Assembly (NCBI RefSeq): GCF_002259405.1
Contig: NZ_NPFW01000002.1
Span: 356,192-420,191 of the forward strand
Direction: 5' to 3'
From: Rhodococcus sp. 14-2483-1-2
Lineage (GTDB): Bacteria; Actinomycetota; Actinomycetes; Mycobacteriales; Mycobacteriaceae
DNA length: 64,000 bases
Shown: piece after piece, positions 8,855 to 17,392 of the stretch
Layout of the letters: each line of letters opens with the position of its first letter
How positions within the stretch are numbered: the first letter of the stretch is position 1
The notes under the pieces: model-generated
Told to the model about the DNA's origin: nothing
The model's input: only the letters and a program-made list of their open reading frames with translations
Database searches by the model: none
Translations under genes and position numbers: made by a program

Positions 8855-9859
8855 TCAGTGCGAGCGGCAGCGGTCGACTGCGTCGAGAATCCGGTCGACG
8901 TCGGGGAGATAGAACTTCTCCAGCTTCGATGCCGGGTACGGAGTACCGAAGCCACCGACGCGCAGCACCGGCGCTTCGAGGTTGTAGAAGCAGCGTTCGG
9001 AGATCCGAGCGGCGATCTCGGAGCCGAGGCCCATGAACACGGGGGCCTCGTGCGTGACGACCAGCCGTCCGGTCTTGCGCACCGAGGCCTCGATGGTCTC
9101 GAAGTCGATCGGCGAGAGAGAACGCAGGTCGATGACCTCGATCGAGATTCCCTCGTGGGCAGCGACTTCGGCGGCCTTGCGGGCGGTGGCAACGAGTGGG
9201 CCGTAGGCGATGAGGGTGATGTCGGTGCCCTCGGTGACCACCCGCGCGCGATGCAGAGGGTAGGACGCGTCGAGATCACGCGACTCCAGATCGATCGGGC
9301 TCTTCTCCCAGTACCGGCGCTTCGGCTCGAAGAACAGGACCGGGTCGTCGCTGGCGATGGCCTGCTGAATCATCGAGTAACCGTCGGCGGCATTGCTGCA
9401 GGTGACGACGCGAAGGCCTGCGGTCTGCGCGAAATATCCTTCGGGAGACTCCGAATGATGCTCGACGGCACCGATTCCGCCACCGTAGGGCACTCTGATC
9501 GTCATCGGGATCTTGACGTTTCCACTGGTGCGGTAGTGCAGTTTGGCGACCTGCGAGACGATCTGGTCGAACGCCGGATAGATGAAGCCGTCGAACTGGA
9601 TCTCGCACACGGGGCGGAATCCCCGCATCGCGAGTCCGACTGCGGTGCCGATGATGCCCGATTCGGCCAGCGGCATGTCGAGTACACGACCGGGGCCGAA
9701 GTCCTTCTGCAGGCCGTCGGTGATGCGGAAGACGCCGCCGAGCTTGCCGATGTCCTCGCCCATCAGCAGGACTTTCGGATCGTTCTCCATCGCTCGTCGC
9801 AGACCTGCGTTGATGGCCTTGCCCAACGGAAGACTGGTGGGCCGTTCCAGGGTGGTCAT
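8855..9859 (-). CDS. bkdB: Branched-chain 2-oxoacid dehydrogenase E1 beta subunit
   Basis: 334 residues. The start is the ATG at 9859, where MTTLERPTS begins; it overlaps the E1 alpha stop by four bases (ATGA, 9856-9859), while the longer frame upstream lies inside E1 alpha and is not used. Recognisable blocks are LLMGEDIGKLGGVFRITDGL, VCEIQFDGF, and RVPYGGGIGAVEHHSES, the last contributing to the thiamine diphosphate site. Together with E1 alpha it forms the heterotetramer that decarboxylates the 2-oxoacids derived from valine, leucine and isoleucine. Confidence 0.92.
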   Translation of the reverse strand: MTTLERPTSLPLGKAINAGLRRAMENDPKVLLMGEDIGKLGGVFRITDGLQKDFGPGRVLDMPLAESGIIGTAVGLAMRGFRPVCEIQFDGFIYPAFDQIVSQVAKLHYRTSGNVKIPMTIRVPYGGGIGAVEHHSESPEGYFAQTAGLRVVTCSNAADGYSMIQQAIASDDPVLFFEPKRRYWEKSPIDLESRDLDASYPLHRARVVTEGTDITLIAYGPLVATARKAAEVAAHEGISIEVIDLRSLSPIDFETIEASVRKTGRLVVTHEAPVFMGLGSEIAARISERCFYNLEAPVLRVGGFGTPYPASKLEKFYLPDVDRILDAVDRCRSH

Positions 9860-10938
9860 GACATGGCTCCTTCGAATCCGGCTTGGTACGAGGCGAACTG
9901 GGCTCGCTCGTCGTCCAGGAGGGGGTGGGGGTCGGCGTAGACGTTGTCGAACACCGACATCGCCGCCGGTTCGACTGTCTCCAGGCATCCGCGACGAAGC
10001 TCGGCGGCGACGTCGTCGGCCGTGCGCTTCACCGAGGCGGCGAACGCGTCGTCGAACACGCCGATTCGCATGAGCAGCTTCTCGATTCGGTCGATCGGAT
10101 CCTTGGCGCGCCATTCGTCGTCGGTGGCACCCGAGCGGTATCGCGTCGGATCGTCGGAGGTGGTGTGCGGGCCCATGCGGTAGGTGACGGCCTCGATGAG
10201 CGTCGGGCCACTGCCTTCACGCGCCCGCGCCAGCGCTGCCCTGGTCACCGCCAGAACCGCGAGGACGTCGTTACCGTCGACGCGCACCGATGGAATTCCG
10301 TATCCCTCACCACGGGCGGCGATCGTCGCCTTCGTCTGCACCGTCACCGGTTCGGAGATCGCCCACTGATTGTTCTGACAGAAGAACACTACCGGTGCAT
10401 GGAAACTGGCGGCGAAGCCCAGCGCCTCGGAGATGTCGCCCTGGCTGGTCGCGCCGTCACCGAAGTAGGTGATGGCTGCGCCCTCGGCGCCCTCGAGCTG
10501 CATACCGATCGCGTAACCGGTCGCGTGAAGACCCTGCGATCCGACGATGATCGCCGGTGTAGTCATGCGGTACTCGTACGGGTCCCAGCCGGACAGTGTC
10601 GATCCGCGCCAGAACCGCAGCATCTGGGTGGGGTCTACTCCGCGACAGTAAGCAACTCCGTGCTCGCGGTAGCTGGCGAACACGAAGTCCTCGGTGTCGA
10701 GCGCACGAGCGGATCCGACCTGTGCTGCTTCCTGCCCGAGCAACGGAGCCCACAAGCCCAGTTCGCCCTGTCGCTGCAGTGCGGTGGCCTCGGAATCGAT
10801 ACGCCGGACGACAACGAGATCGCGGTACATCTCCATCATCGCGGCCGTGTCGATGTCGGCGACGAGGGGCGAGTAGGTCTCGTTGCGCACCACTGTTCCC
10901 GATTCTTTGATCAGCTGAACCAGCGAGTTGGTGTTCAT
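9856..10938 (-). CDS. bkdA: Branched-chain 2-oxoacid dehydrogenase E1 alpha subunit
   Basis: 360 residues from the ATG at 10938. The thiamine-binding motif GDGATSQGD begins the block that ends with QNNQWAIS, as in all E1 alpha chains; YREHGVAYCRG and the phosphorylation-loop region YRMGPHTTSDDPTRYR follow. It is first in the minus-strand operon bkdA-bkdB-bkdC-fused E1. An Lrp regulator diverges from it, and leucine dehydrogenase lies just beyond, so the context points firmly to branched-chain oxoacids rather than pyruvate or acetoin. Confidence 0.92.
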   Translation of the reverse strand: MNTNSLVQLIKESGTVVRNETYSPLVADIDTAAMMEMYRDLVVVRRIDSEATALQRQGELGLWAPLLGQEAAQVGSARALDTEDFVFASYREHGVAYCRGVDPTQMLRFWRGSTLSGWDPYEYRMTTPAIIVGSQGLHATGYAIGMQLEGAEGAAITYFGDGATSQGDISEALGFAASFHAPVVFFCQNNQWAISEPVTVQTKATIAARGEGYGIPSVRVDGNDVLAVLAVTRAALARAREGSGPTLIEAVTYRMGPHTTSDDPTRYRSGATDDEWRAKDPIDRIEKLLMRIGVFDDAFAASVKRTADDVAAELRRGCLETVEPAAMSVFDNVYADPHPLLDDERAQFASYQAGFEGAMS

Positions 10939-11072
10939 GGTCGTGGCACTCTCCGTCCTGATGTGATGTCCTTCACAAGGACACCACCGACATCCACACT
11001 GCACAAGCGATGACTTCAGAACTGCGCAGCGTGCACAATATCGGGTAACGACCGAGCGACAGGAAGTGCGCA
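10939..11072. promoter_or_regulatory. Divergent bkd operon / Lrp control region
   Basis: The 134-bp gap holds TGCACAAG (11010-11017) and GTGCACAATA (11031-11040) in direct orientation about 20 bp apart. The same TGCAC core recurs as a dyad upstream of leucine dehydrogenase. This suggests the adjacent Lrp protein binds both regions. No experimental site is known to me for this exact sequence. Confidence 0.4.
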
Positions 11073-11552
11073 ATGACCGATTTGGACAAGACCGACGCCC
11101 GGCTCCTGCTCGCCCTCTGCGCGAGGCCACGAGCCACCGGTGTCGAACTCGCCACCACACTGAACCTGTCTCGCAACACCGTCCAGGCACGCCTCGGTCG
11201 ATGGGACGACAAAGGATCACTGACCCCGATCGATCACCGCATTCCGCCGAAGTCGCTGGGACGCCCGCTGCAGGCATTCGTCACCGCACAGGTCAACCAG
11301 CACACCCTGGCGGCGGTGACCGAACACCTGCGCACCATTCCGGAAGTGCTCGAGGTGTTCGGGCTGTCCGGGGCTGCGGACATGCACATCCGCATCGCCG
11401 CCGTCGACGCCGACGACCTGTATCGCATCGCAGGTCTCATCCTCGACATCCCCGGCGTCGAGCGCACCAACATGTCCATCGCGATGTCGGAGCTGATCCA
11501 GTACCGCACCAAGCCCTTGCTCGAGCAGCTCGCCGAGGAGGGCCGACGCTGA
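11073..11552 (+). CDS. bkdR: Lrp/AsnC family regulator of branched-chain catabolism
   Basis: 159 residues: winged helix (KTDARLLLALCARPRATGVEL, then LNLSRNTVQARLGRW) followed by a RAM domain from about residue 70. It sits between the divergent bkd operon and the co-directional leucine dehydrogenase gene, the place occupied by BkdR-type activators that respond to branched-chain amino acids. It differs from the Lrp protein at 1371 and is not a copy of it. Its role is inferred from position and family. Confidence 0.85.
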   Translation: MTDLDKTDARLLLALCARPRATGVELATTLNLSRNTVQARLGRWDDKGSLTPIDHRIPPKSLGRPLQAFVTAQVNQHTLAAVTEHLRTIPEVLEVFGLSGAADMHIRIAAVDADDLYRIAGLILDIPGVERTNMSIAMSELIQYRTKPLLEQLAEEGRR

Positions 11553-11592
11553 GCAGCCAGACCAGCTCTGCCGAGTCGATTCACGCGCCACA

Positions 11593-11605
11593 GTGCAACA
11601 TGCAC
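11593..11605. promoter_or_regulatory. Candidate Lrp operator upstream of leucine dehydrogenase
   Basis: GTGCA-ACA-TGCAC is a perfect 13-bp dyad, followed 26 bp later by CGTGCACG (11631-11638). The shared TGCACGTTC stretch appears twice. These match the TGCAC elements in the bkdA/bkdR gap and so are candidate sites for the same Lrp protein. Confidence 0.45.
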
Positions 11606-11720
11606 GTTCTCGGCAACGGTGGTTGACCAGCGTGCACGTTCACGGCACTCTTCGACGGACATGTTCCCGGACACCATCCATTTCCGGGTACCGCCGCCTC
11701 ATCACCGAAAGAGACTGCCT

Positions 11721-12830
11721 GTGTCCATCGTTGCCGACCACCCCGCCGTCGTACCCACCTCGAACGATCCCCTGCCGACGGGCGTGTTCGATCGTCCCGA
11801 CATGCCGCGCGACTCCGCACACGAGCGCGTCGTGTTCTGCCAGGATCGCGACACCGGGTTGCGCGCGATCATCGCGGTCCACTCCACTGCGTTGGGACCC
11901 GCTCTCGGCGGAACTCGCTTCTACCCCTACGCATCCGAGCAGGATGCGTTGACCGATGTACTACGGCTCTCCCGGGGAATGACCTACAAGGCCGCCGTTG
12001 CGGGCGTCGATCTCGGCGGCGGGAAAGCGGTGATCATCGGCAACCCCAACGCCATCAAGACCCCGACGCTACTGGGCGCGTACGGCCGGTTCGTCGAGTC
12101 GCTCGGCGGAACGTACGTGACCGCAGGCGATGTGGGCACCAACAGCGACGATCTCGACATCATCGCCGAGGAGACGGCGCACGTAGTCGGCAAGAACACC
12201 ACCGCAGGCGGCACCGGAGACAGCGGCCCCCAAACCGCGCTCGGAGTCTTCCTCTCCCTTCTGGCCGCAGCCGAATCGACCTGGGGCTCCGACGATCTGA
12301 CCGGCAAGCGCGTCGGCGTCGAAGGTGCGGGCAAAGTGGGCTACAACCTCGTCGCACTGCTTCGCGAGGCAGGTGCCGAGGTGATCGTCAGCGACTCCTA
12401 CGCGCCCGCCCTCGATCGCATCGTCACCGACTTCCCCGGTGTCACCGTCGATTCCGACATCATCGGTGCCGACATCGACGTCTATGCACCGTGTGCCATG
12501 GGTGCCACTCTCGACGCCTCGTCGGTGGCCCGGCTGTCGGCGTCCATCGTGTGCGGCGCAGCGAACAATCAACTCCTCACACCCGATGTCGAAGCCATGC
12601 TGGCTGCGCGCGGGATTGTCTGGGTACCCGACTACGTTGCCAACGCCGGCGGCCTGATCCAGGTGGAAGGCGAACTGCGCGGCAAGGATTCGACCGAGGT
12701 GATGGCCACGATCGGCAAGATCCGCAGCACGGTCGCGGGCATCTTCGCCATCGCTCGCGCCGAGGGCATCCTGCTCGGAGCCGCAGCCGATCGCTTGGCC
12801 GAGGATCGAATCGCCGCCGCGCAGAACTGA
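11721..12830 (+). CDS. Leucine dehydrogenase (Glu/Leu/Phe/Val family)
   Basis: 369 residues from the GTG at 11721, chosen because AAAGAG lies 7-8 bases upstream; an ATG at 11661 would add 20 residues. The dimerisation/substrate domain has GPALGGTRFYPY and GMTYKAAVAGVDLGGGKAVI, with the substrate and catalytic lysines; AGDVGTNSDDLD carries the catalytic Asp. The NAD domain has GVEGAGKVGYNL. It deaminates leucine, valine and isoleucine to the 2-oxoacids that the neighbouring dehydrogenase complex consumes. The size, about 360-370 residues, is that of leucine rather than glutamate dehydrogenases (about 450). Confidence 0.88.
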   Translation: MSIVADHPAVVPTSNDPLPTGVFDRPDMPRDSAHERVVFCQDRDTGLRAIIAVHSTALGPALGGTRFYPYASEQDALTDVLRLSRGMTYKAAVAGVDLGGGKAVIIGNPNAIKTPTLLGAYGRFVESLGGTYVTAGDVGTNSDDLDIIAEETAHVVGKNTTAGGTGDSGPQTALGVFLSLLAAAESTWGSDDLTGKRVGVEGAGKVGYNLVALLREAGAEVIVSDSYAPALDRIVTDFPGVTVDSDIIGADIDVYAPCAMGATLDASSVARLSASIVCGAANNQLLTPDVEAMLAARGIVWVPDYVANAGGLIQVEGELRGKDSTEVMATIGKIRSTVAGIFAIARAEGILLGAAADRLAEDRIAAAQN

Positions 12831-12848
12831 CCGCCGGCTCGCACCCTC

Positions 12849-12908
12849 TCGCTCCACTCCCGGCCGAAAGTCGCGGATTCCCGCGCCCTCGGTCGCGGAG
12901 TGGAGCGA
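12849..12908. terminator. Hairpin between convergent leucine dehydrogenase and gabD
   Basis: TCGCTCCACTCC (12849-12860) pairs perfectly with GGAGTGGAGCGA (12897-12908), a 12-bp stem with a 36-base loop that is itself GC-rich. It sits between the two convergent genes and could terminate in both directions. There is no T-run. Confidence 0.55.
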
Positions 12909-12919
12909 TACGCGCACCG

Positions 12920-14371
12920 CTACCTGAGCGCGATGTACTTGGTATCGAGGTATTCCTCGATACCCTCCGACCCGCCCTCGCGTCCGAAGCCCGATTCCTT
13001 GACACCACCGAACGGGGCTGCGGCGTCGGAGATCGCACCGCGATTGACGCCGACCATGCCGGTGTCCAGAGCCGCCGACACCCGAAGGGCTCGGTCGAGG
13101 CTCTCGGTGTAGAAGTACGCCACCAACCCGTACCTGGTGTCGTTGGCTGCGGCCACGGCCTCGTCCTCGGTGTCGAATCCGACGATCGCTGCGACCGGGC
13201 CGAAGATCTCGTCCTGCAACAGATTCGCGTCGGCCGGGATGCTGTCGAGAACCGTCGGCGCGTAGAAGAATCCGGGCCCCTCGGGTGCAGCTCCGCCGGT
13301 GCGCACCCGTGCTCCCTTCGCGACGGCGTCGTCGACGAGGGCGGTGACAGTTCGACGCTGTTTGTCGTTGATGAGCGGCCCGATGTCGGTGCCCTCGCGG
13401 TCACCCGGACCGACCGTCAGTGCCTCGATCCGCGCGGTCAACTTCGCGGTGAATTCCTCACGCACGGAGTTCGCGACGTACAGGCGGTTGGCCGCCGTGC
13501 AGGCCTCGCCGCCGTTGCGCATCTTGGCCAGCATCGCTCCGTCGACAGCGGCGTCGATGTCTGCGTCGTCGAACACGATGAAGGGAGCATTGCCACCGAG
13601 TTCCATCGACGTCCGCAGCAGTCGATCTGCTGCGTTGCGCACCAACAGCTTTCCGACTCCGGTCGATCCGGTGAACGTGATCTTCCGCAGCCTCGGATCG
13701 TCCATCAACGGGCCGGTGACGGAGGCGGCGTCGGAGGTGGGAAGCATCGACAACACACCACTCGGCAACCCTGCGTCGGCGAACACCTGTCCGAGCAAAA
13801 GCATCGTCAGTGGGGTGTCCTCGGCCGGTTTGACGATGACGGTGCAGCCCGCCGCCAGTGCCGGGCCGATCTTGCGTGTGCCCATGGCCAGCGGAAAGTT
13901 CCACGGGGTGATCGCCAGGACCGGGCCGACCGGCGACTTGGTGACCAGGATCGAGCCGTTACCCGCAGGGGCGGGGGTGAACCGTCCACCGATTCGGACG
14001 GCTTCCTCACCGAACCAGCGTAGGAATTCGCTGCCGTACTTCACCTCACCGTGGCTTTCCGCCAACGACTTTCCCATTTCGAGGGTCATCAGCAGAGCGA
14101 AGTCGGCAGCACGCTCCTGCAGCAGGTCGAAGGCGCGCCGCAGAATCTCGGCTCGCTCACGAGCGGGCGTTGCCGCCCATCCCGGTTGCGCCTCGGCGGC
14201 ACGGTCGAGCGCGGTGATGCCATCGGCCGCGGTCGCGTCGGCGACGGTGGTCAACTCCTCGCCGGTCGCCGGGTTCAGCACGGCGAATCGTGCACCCGAC
14301 GCAGAGGTCGCCTGCACGCCGCCGAGCCACAGATCGGTGGGCAGCGAGGAGATCAGGGCGGAAGCCGACAT
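12920..14371 (-). CDS. gabD: NAD(P)-dependent succinate-semialdehyde dehydrogenase
   Basis: 483 residues starting at the ATG at 14371, one base after the gabT stop. Aldehyde dehydrogenase blocks are all present: TPWNFPLAMGTRKIGPAL with Asn158, KPAEDTP, FTGSTGVG, the general base Glu257 in MELGGNAP, and the nucleophile Cys291 in GGEACTAANR. It oxidises the semialdehyde produced by GabT, succinate semialdehyde in the GABA pathway or glutarate semialdehyde if the pair serves lysine breakdown. It is cotranscribed with gabT. Confidence 0.9.
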   Translation of the reverse strand: MSASALISSLPTDLWLGGVQATSASGARFAVLNPATGEELTTVADATAADGITALDRAAEAQPGWAATPARERAEILRRAFDLLQERAADFALLMTLEMGKSLAESHGEVKYGSEFLRWFGEEAVRIGGRFTPAPAGNGSILVTKSPVGPVLAITPWNFPLAMGTRKIGPALAAGCTVIVKPAEDTPLTMLLLGQVFADAGLPSGVLSMLPTSDAASVTGPLMDDPRLRKITFTGSTGVGKLLVRNAADRLLRTSMELGGNAPFIVFDDADIDAAVDGAMLAKMRNGGEACTAANRLYVANSVREEFTAKLTARIEALTVGPGDREGTDIGPLINDKQRRTVTALVDDAVAKGARVRTGGAAPEGPGFFYAPTVLDSIPADANLLQDEIFGPVAAIVGFDTEDEAVAAANDTRYGLVAYFYTESLDRALRVSAALDTGMVGVNRGAISDAAAPFGGVKESGFGREGGSEGIEEYLDTKYIALR

Positions 14372-14372
14372 G

Positions 14373-15737
14373 TCAGTTCCCCTGTGCGACAGCGCGAAGC
14401 GCATCTTCGAGGACGGTGAGCGCCTCGCTCAGCAAGTCGTCGGAGATCACCAGTGGCGGCAGCAACCGGATGACATTGCCGTAGGTGCCGCACGTCAGCA
14501 CTATCACCCCGGCCTCGAGTGCCGCCGCCGCAACGGCTTTGGTGGCCTCCGGGTTGGGCTCACGCCCACCCGGCAGGACGAGTTCGATCGCAAGCATGGC
14601 TCCGCGACCACGCACCTCACCGATGATGCCGATCTCGGTACGCAGCGCATTCAGTCGCTCGAACACGATGCGTTCGATGTCGCGGGCGCGTGCATTGAGG
14701 TCGAGTGTCTCCATCTGCTCGATGGACGCCAGTGCCGCGGCGCAGGCGACGGGGTTGCCGCCGTAGGTGCCACCGAGTCCACCGGGGTGCACGGCGTCGA
14801 TCAGATCGGCACGGCCGGTGACCGCGGCCAGCGGCATACCTCCTGCGATACCTTTCGCCATGGTGATCAGATCCGGCACGATGCCCTCGTGTTCGCTCGC
14901 GAACCACGCACCGGTGCGGGTGAATCCGGCCTGCACCTCGTCTGCGATGAACACGACGCCGTTCTCGCGTGCCCAGTCCGCCAGTGCCGGGAGGAATCCT
15001 TCTGCGGGCACGATGAAGCCGCCCTCGCCCTGGATCGGCTCGATCAGGATGGCCGCCAGATTACCCGCGCCGACCTGCTTCTCGATGACGGAGATCGCCC
15101 GGGCCGCAGCCTGGGCACCGGTCACCGCGGAACCGTCGGCGTTCAGGCCCTCCCTGAACGGATACGACATCGGCGCTCGATAGACCTCGGGAGCGAACGG
15201 CCCGAACCCACTCTTGTACGGCATCGACTTGGACGTCAGCGCCATCGTCAGATTGGTACGACCGTGGTACGCGTGGTCGAACACGACGACAGCCGACCGC
15301 CCGGTGGCGTGACGTGCGATCTTGACCGCGTTCTCGACGGCCTCGGCACCACTGTTGAACAGAACGCTGCGCTTGTCGTGATCGCCCGGCGTCAACTCGG
15401 CCAGCTTCTCGGCGACCTCGATGTAACCCTCGTACGGCGCGATCATGAAACACGTGTGGGTGAAGTGTGCGACCTGATCCTGCACTGCAGCAACGACTGC
15501 CGGATTGGATGCACCGACTGTCGTCACGGCGATTCCGGCCCCGAGGTCGATCAGCGAATTCCCGTCGACATCGACCACGACGCCACCGTCCGCGTCGGCC
15601 ACGTACACCGGCAACGTCGACGCCACGCCTGCACCGACGACGGCCTTGCGGCGCTGCGCCAACGCCGCCGACTTCGGCCCGGGGAAGGCGGTGACGATCT
15701 TGCGCTCCTGCGGAAGTCGGTACTCGATCGAGGCCAT
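14373..15737 (-). CDS. gabT: 4-Aminobutyrate aminotransferase
   Basis: 454 residues, class III PLP aminotransferase of the usual length. Phosphate-binding FNSGAEAVENA (127-137), DEVQAGFTRTG with the PLP-contacting Asp266, and the Schiff-base lysine Lys295 in MAKGIAGGMP are all visible. It moves the amino group of 4-aminobutyrate (or 5-aminovalerate) to 2-oxoglutarate. An AAAGGTG ribosome site precedes the ATG. gabD follows immediately. The divergent PucR gene at 15868 is the probable activator. Confidence 0.92.
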   Translation of the reverse strand: MASIEYRLPQERKIVTAFPGPKSAALAQRRKAVVGAGVASTLPVYVADADGGVVVDVDGNSLIDLGAGIAVTTVGASNPAVVAAVQDQVAHFTHTCFMIAPYEGYIEVAEKLAELTPGDHDKRSVLFNSGAEAVENAVKIARHATGRSAVVVFDHAYHGRTNLTMALTSKSMPYKSGFGPFAPEVYRAPMSYPFREGLNADGSAVTGAQAAARAISVIEKQVGAGNLAAILIEPIQGEGGFIVPAEGFLPALADWARENGVVFIADEVQAGFTRTGAWFASEHEGIVPDLITMAKGIAGGMPLAAVTGRADLIDAVHPGGLGGTYGGNPVACAAALASIEQMETLDLNARARDIERIVFERLNALRTEIGIIGEVRGRGAMLAIELVLPGGREPNPEATKAVAAAALEAGVIVLTCGTYGNVIRLLPPLVISDDLLSEALTVLEDALRAVAQGN

Positions 15738-15867
15738 GGTCGCACCTTTCGTGTGGGCTGGTCCAGCAAGTATGCGACCGGTCGACCGCCCAGGCCTGCT
15801 GCCAATTCGTCCATTCGATGGGCAGGTTGCACTCCATTTCGTCGACCCGGGGTTTACAGTTCGACAG
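15738..15867. promoter_or_regulatory. Divergent gabT / pucR promoter; likely leaderless regulator transcript
   Basis: TACAGT (15855-15860) ends seven bases before the GTG start of the regulator, so transcription would begin at or next to the start codon, giving a leaderless message. A dyad CCAT-TCG-ATGG (15811-15821) and the related CTCCATTTCG just downstream are candidate regulator sites. No Shine-Dalgarno sequence is seen for the regulator. Confidence 0.4.
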
Positions 15868-17364
15868 GTGAGCGTGCAGATGTCCTGGCTGCTGAGGCAA
15901 CGACACCTTCGACTGAGTCACCGCGGAGGACCCGAACGCAGCGCCGTACCCATCACCTTCGCGCAGGCGACCGAGCTCACCGACCCCAGCCCGTGGCTGT
16001 CCGGCGGTGAGCTGATTCTGACGACCGGGCTCGGGTTCGACTCCGACGGCCCAGCTCTCGGCACCTACGTCCGAACCCTCGCCGCCGCGGGCGTCGCCTG
16101 CCTCGGATTCGGAATCGGTCTGTCGCACAGCACGATTCCCCAGCACATTCTCGATGCGGCAGAGGACGTGGGCCTACCCGTCGTGGAAGTCCCCTACGAC
16201 ATTCCCTTCGCCGCCGTCATTCGCGCGGTCATGAAGAGAATCTCCGAGCAGGAGTACGAGCAGGTCGTCCGCGCGGCGTCCGTGCAGAACCGCATCACTC
16301 GGGCAGCACTGCACGGTGGCGTGAACGCGATCGTCCGTGAGCTCGCCGTTGCCACGTCGACATCGGTGGCGCTGATCGGCCGGCGCACCGAGCCGTTTCA
16401 TCCCGCAGACGCTTCCGACCTCGTCGAGCAGGCCCGCGAGATCGCCCGCAGTATCCGGCCGTCGTCCTCTCCCGCCACCGTGTCGGCGAGCGAACCGGGG
16501 CGCACAGTGACCCTGCATGCGGTTGCGATCACCGGTGGCGCTCCGACTTTCCTGGCCATTCGCACCACAGGGCCGATGACCGGGGTCGAGCAGATCCTGC
16601 TGGGACACGCGGTATCACTGGTGACGCTCGACCTCGAGAAGCCGGCACGACTGCGCGCGGAGCAGTCCAGGCTCAACACCCTCGCACTCGGGTTGTTGCT
16701 CGACGGGCACCTCCCGCCCACCGACGACACGGCCCTACCGAGCTATCTCGCCGATGCTGCCGACGACGACTCCCACATCAGGGTTGCGGTGATCCGCGGA
16801 CCGTCCGAACGCATCGCCGAAGCAGTCGATGCCGAGTGCCGGCTCCGCGCGCGGCCGACCTACGCCCGTCGCACCGACACCGGCTGCGAACTGCTGCTGC
16901 GCGGCTCCGACGACACCCGGTTCGTTGCTCACCTCGTCGAATCACTACCGCGGTCGACGTGTGCAGGCATCAGTTCCCGGCTGCACATCGACGAGTCACC
17001 TGCGGCGCTGCGGCAAGCCACACTCGCCTGCGCGGCGGCGGGTCCCCACGACCGGATCGTCGAATTCACCGGATCGATGCTGCTGGCCTCCGAACCGGTA
17101 CAGGAGTCGTTGCGCGCCATGGCTGCAGTGACCATCGCGGTACTGGCCGAGTACGACCGCACCCATTCCGCCGATCTGGTGGGATCACTTCGGGCTTTCC
17201 TCGAGGCGAACGGGCATTGGGAAACCGCTGCGGCACACCTGTCGGTTCATCGTCACACGCTGAGAAACCGGATCACGCGGTGCGAGGAATTGCTCGCGGT
17301 GGATCTGACGTCGGCGCGGGTGCGAGCCGAATTGTTGCTCTCGCTGCTTGCCGCGACAACGTGA
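15868..17364 (+). CDS. gabR: PucR family transcriptional activator, GabR-like
   Basis: 498 residues from the GTG at 15868; a GTG at 15874 and an ATG at 15880 are alternatives. The N-terminal PucR domain is recognisable (ITFAQATELTDPSPWLSGGELILTTG, residues about 25-50). The last 70 residues form the PucR helix-turn-helix (SLRAFLEANGHWETAAAHL, then HRHTLRNRITRCEELL). In Corynebacterium glutamicum a PucR-type protein, GabR, activates gabTDP in response to GABA; position and family support the same role here. Confidence 0.85.
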   Translation: MSVQMSWLLRQRHLRLSHRGGPERSAVPITFAQATELTDPSPWLSGGELILTTGLGFDSDGPALGTYVRTLAAAGVACLGFGIGLSHSTIPQHILDAAEDVGLPVVEVPYDIPFAAVIRAVMKRISEQEYEQVVRAASVQNRITRAALHGGVNAIVRELAVATSTSVALIGRRTEPFHPADASDLVEQAREIARSIRPSSSPATVSASEPGRTVTLHAVAITGGAPTFLAIRTTGPMTGVEQILLGHAVSLVTLDLEKPARLRAEQSRLNTLALGLLLDGHLPPTDDTALPSYLADAADDDSHIRVAVIRGPSERIAEAVDAECRLRARPTYARRTDTGCELLLRGSDDTRFVAHLVESLPRSTCAGISSRLHIDESPAALRQATLACAAAGPHDRIVEFTGSMLLASEPVQESLRAMAAVTIAVLAEYDRTHSADLVGSLRAFLEANGHWETAAAHLSVHRHTLRNRITRCEELLAVDLTSARVRAELLLSLLAATT

Positions 17365-17392
17365 ATATCGGCCTTCGTGTCAGGATTTCCCG

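Noticed and set aside
9860..10114. Longer N-terminus for the E1 beta gene
   Set aside because: The extra residues lie inside the E1 alpha coding region in another frame and are Arg-rich; the ATG at 9859 with an ATGA overlap fits the family start.
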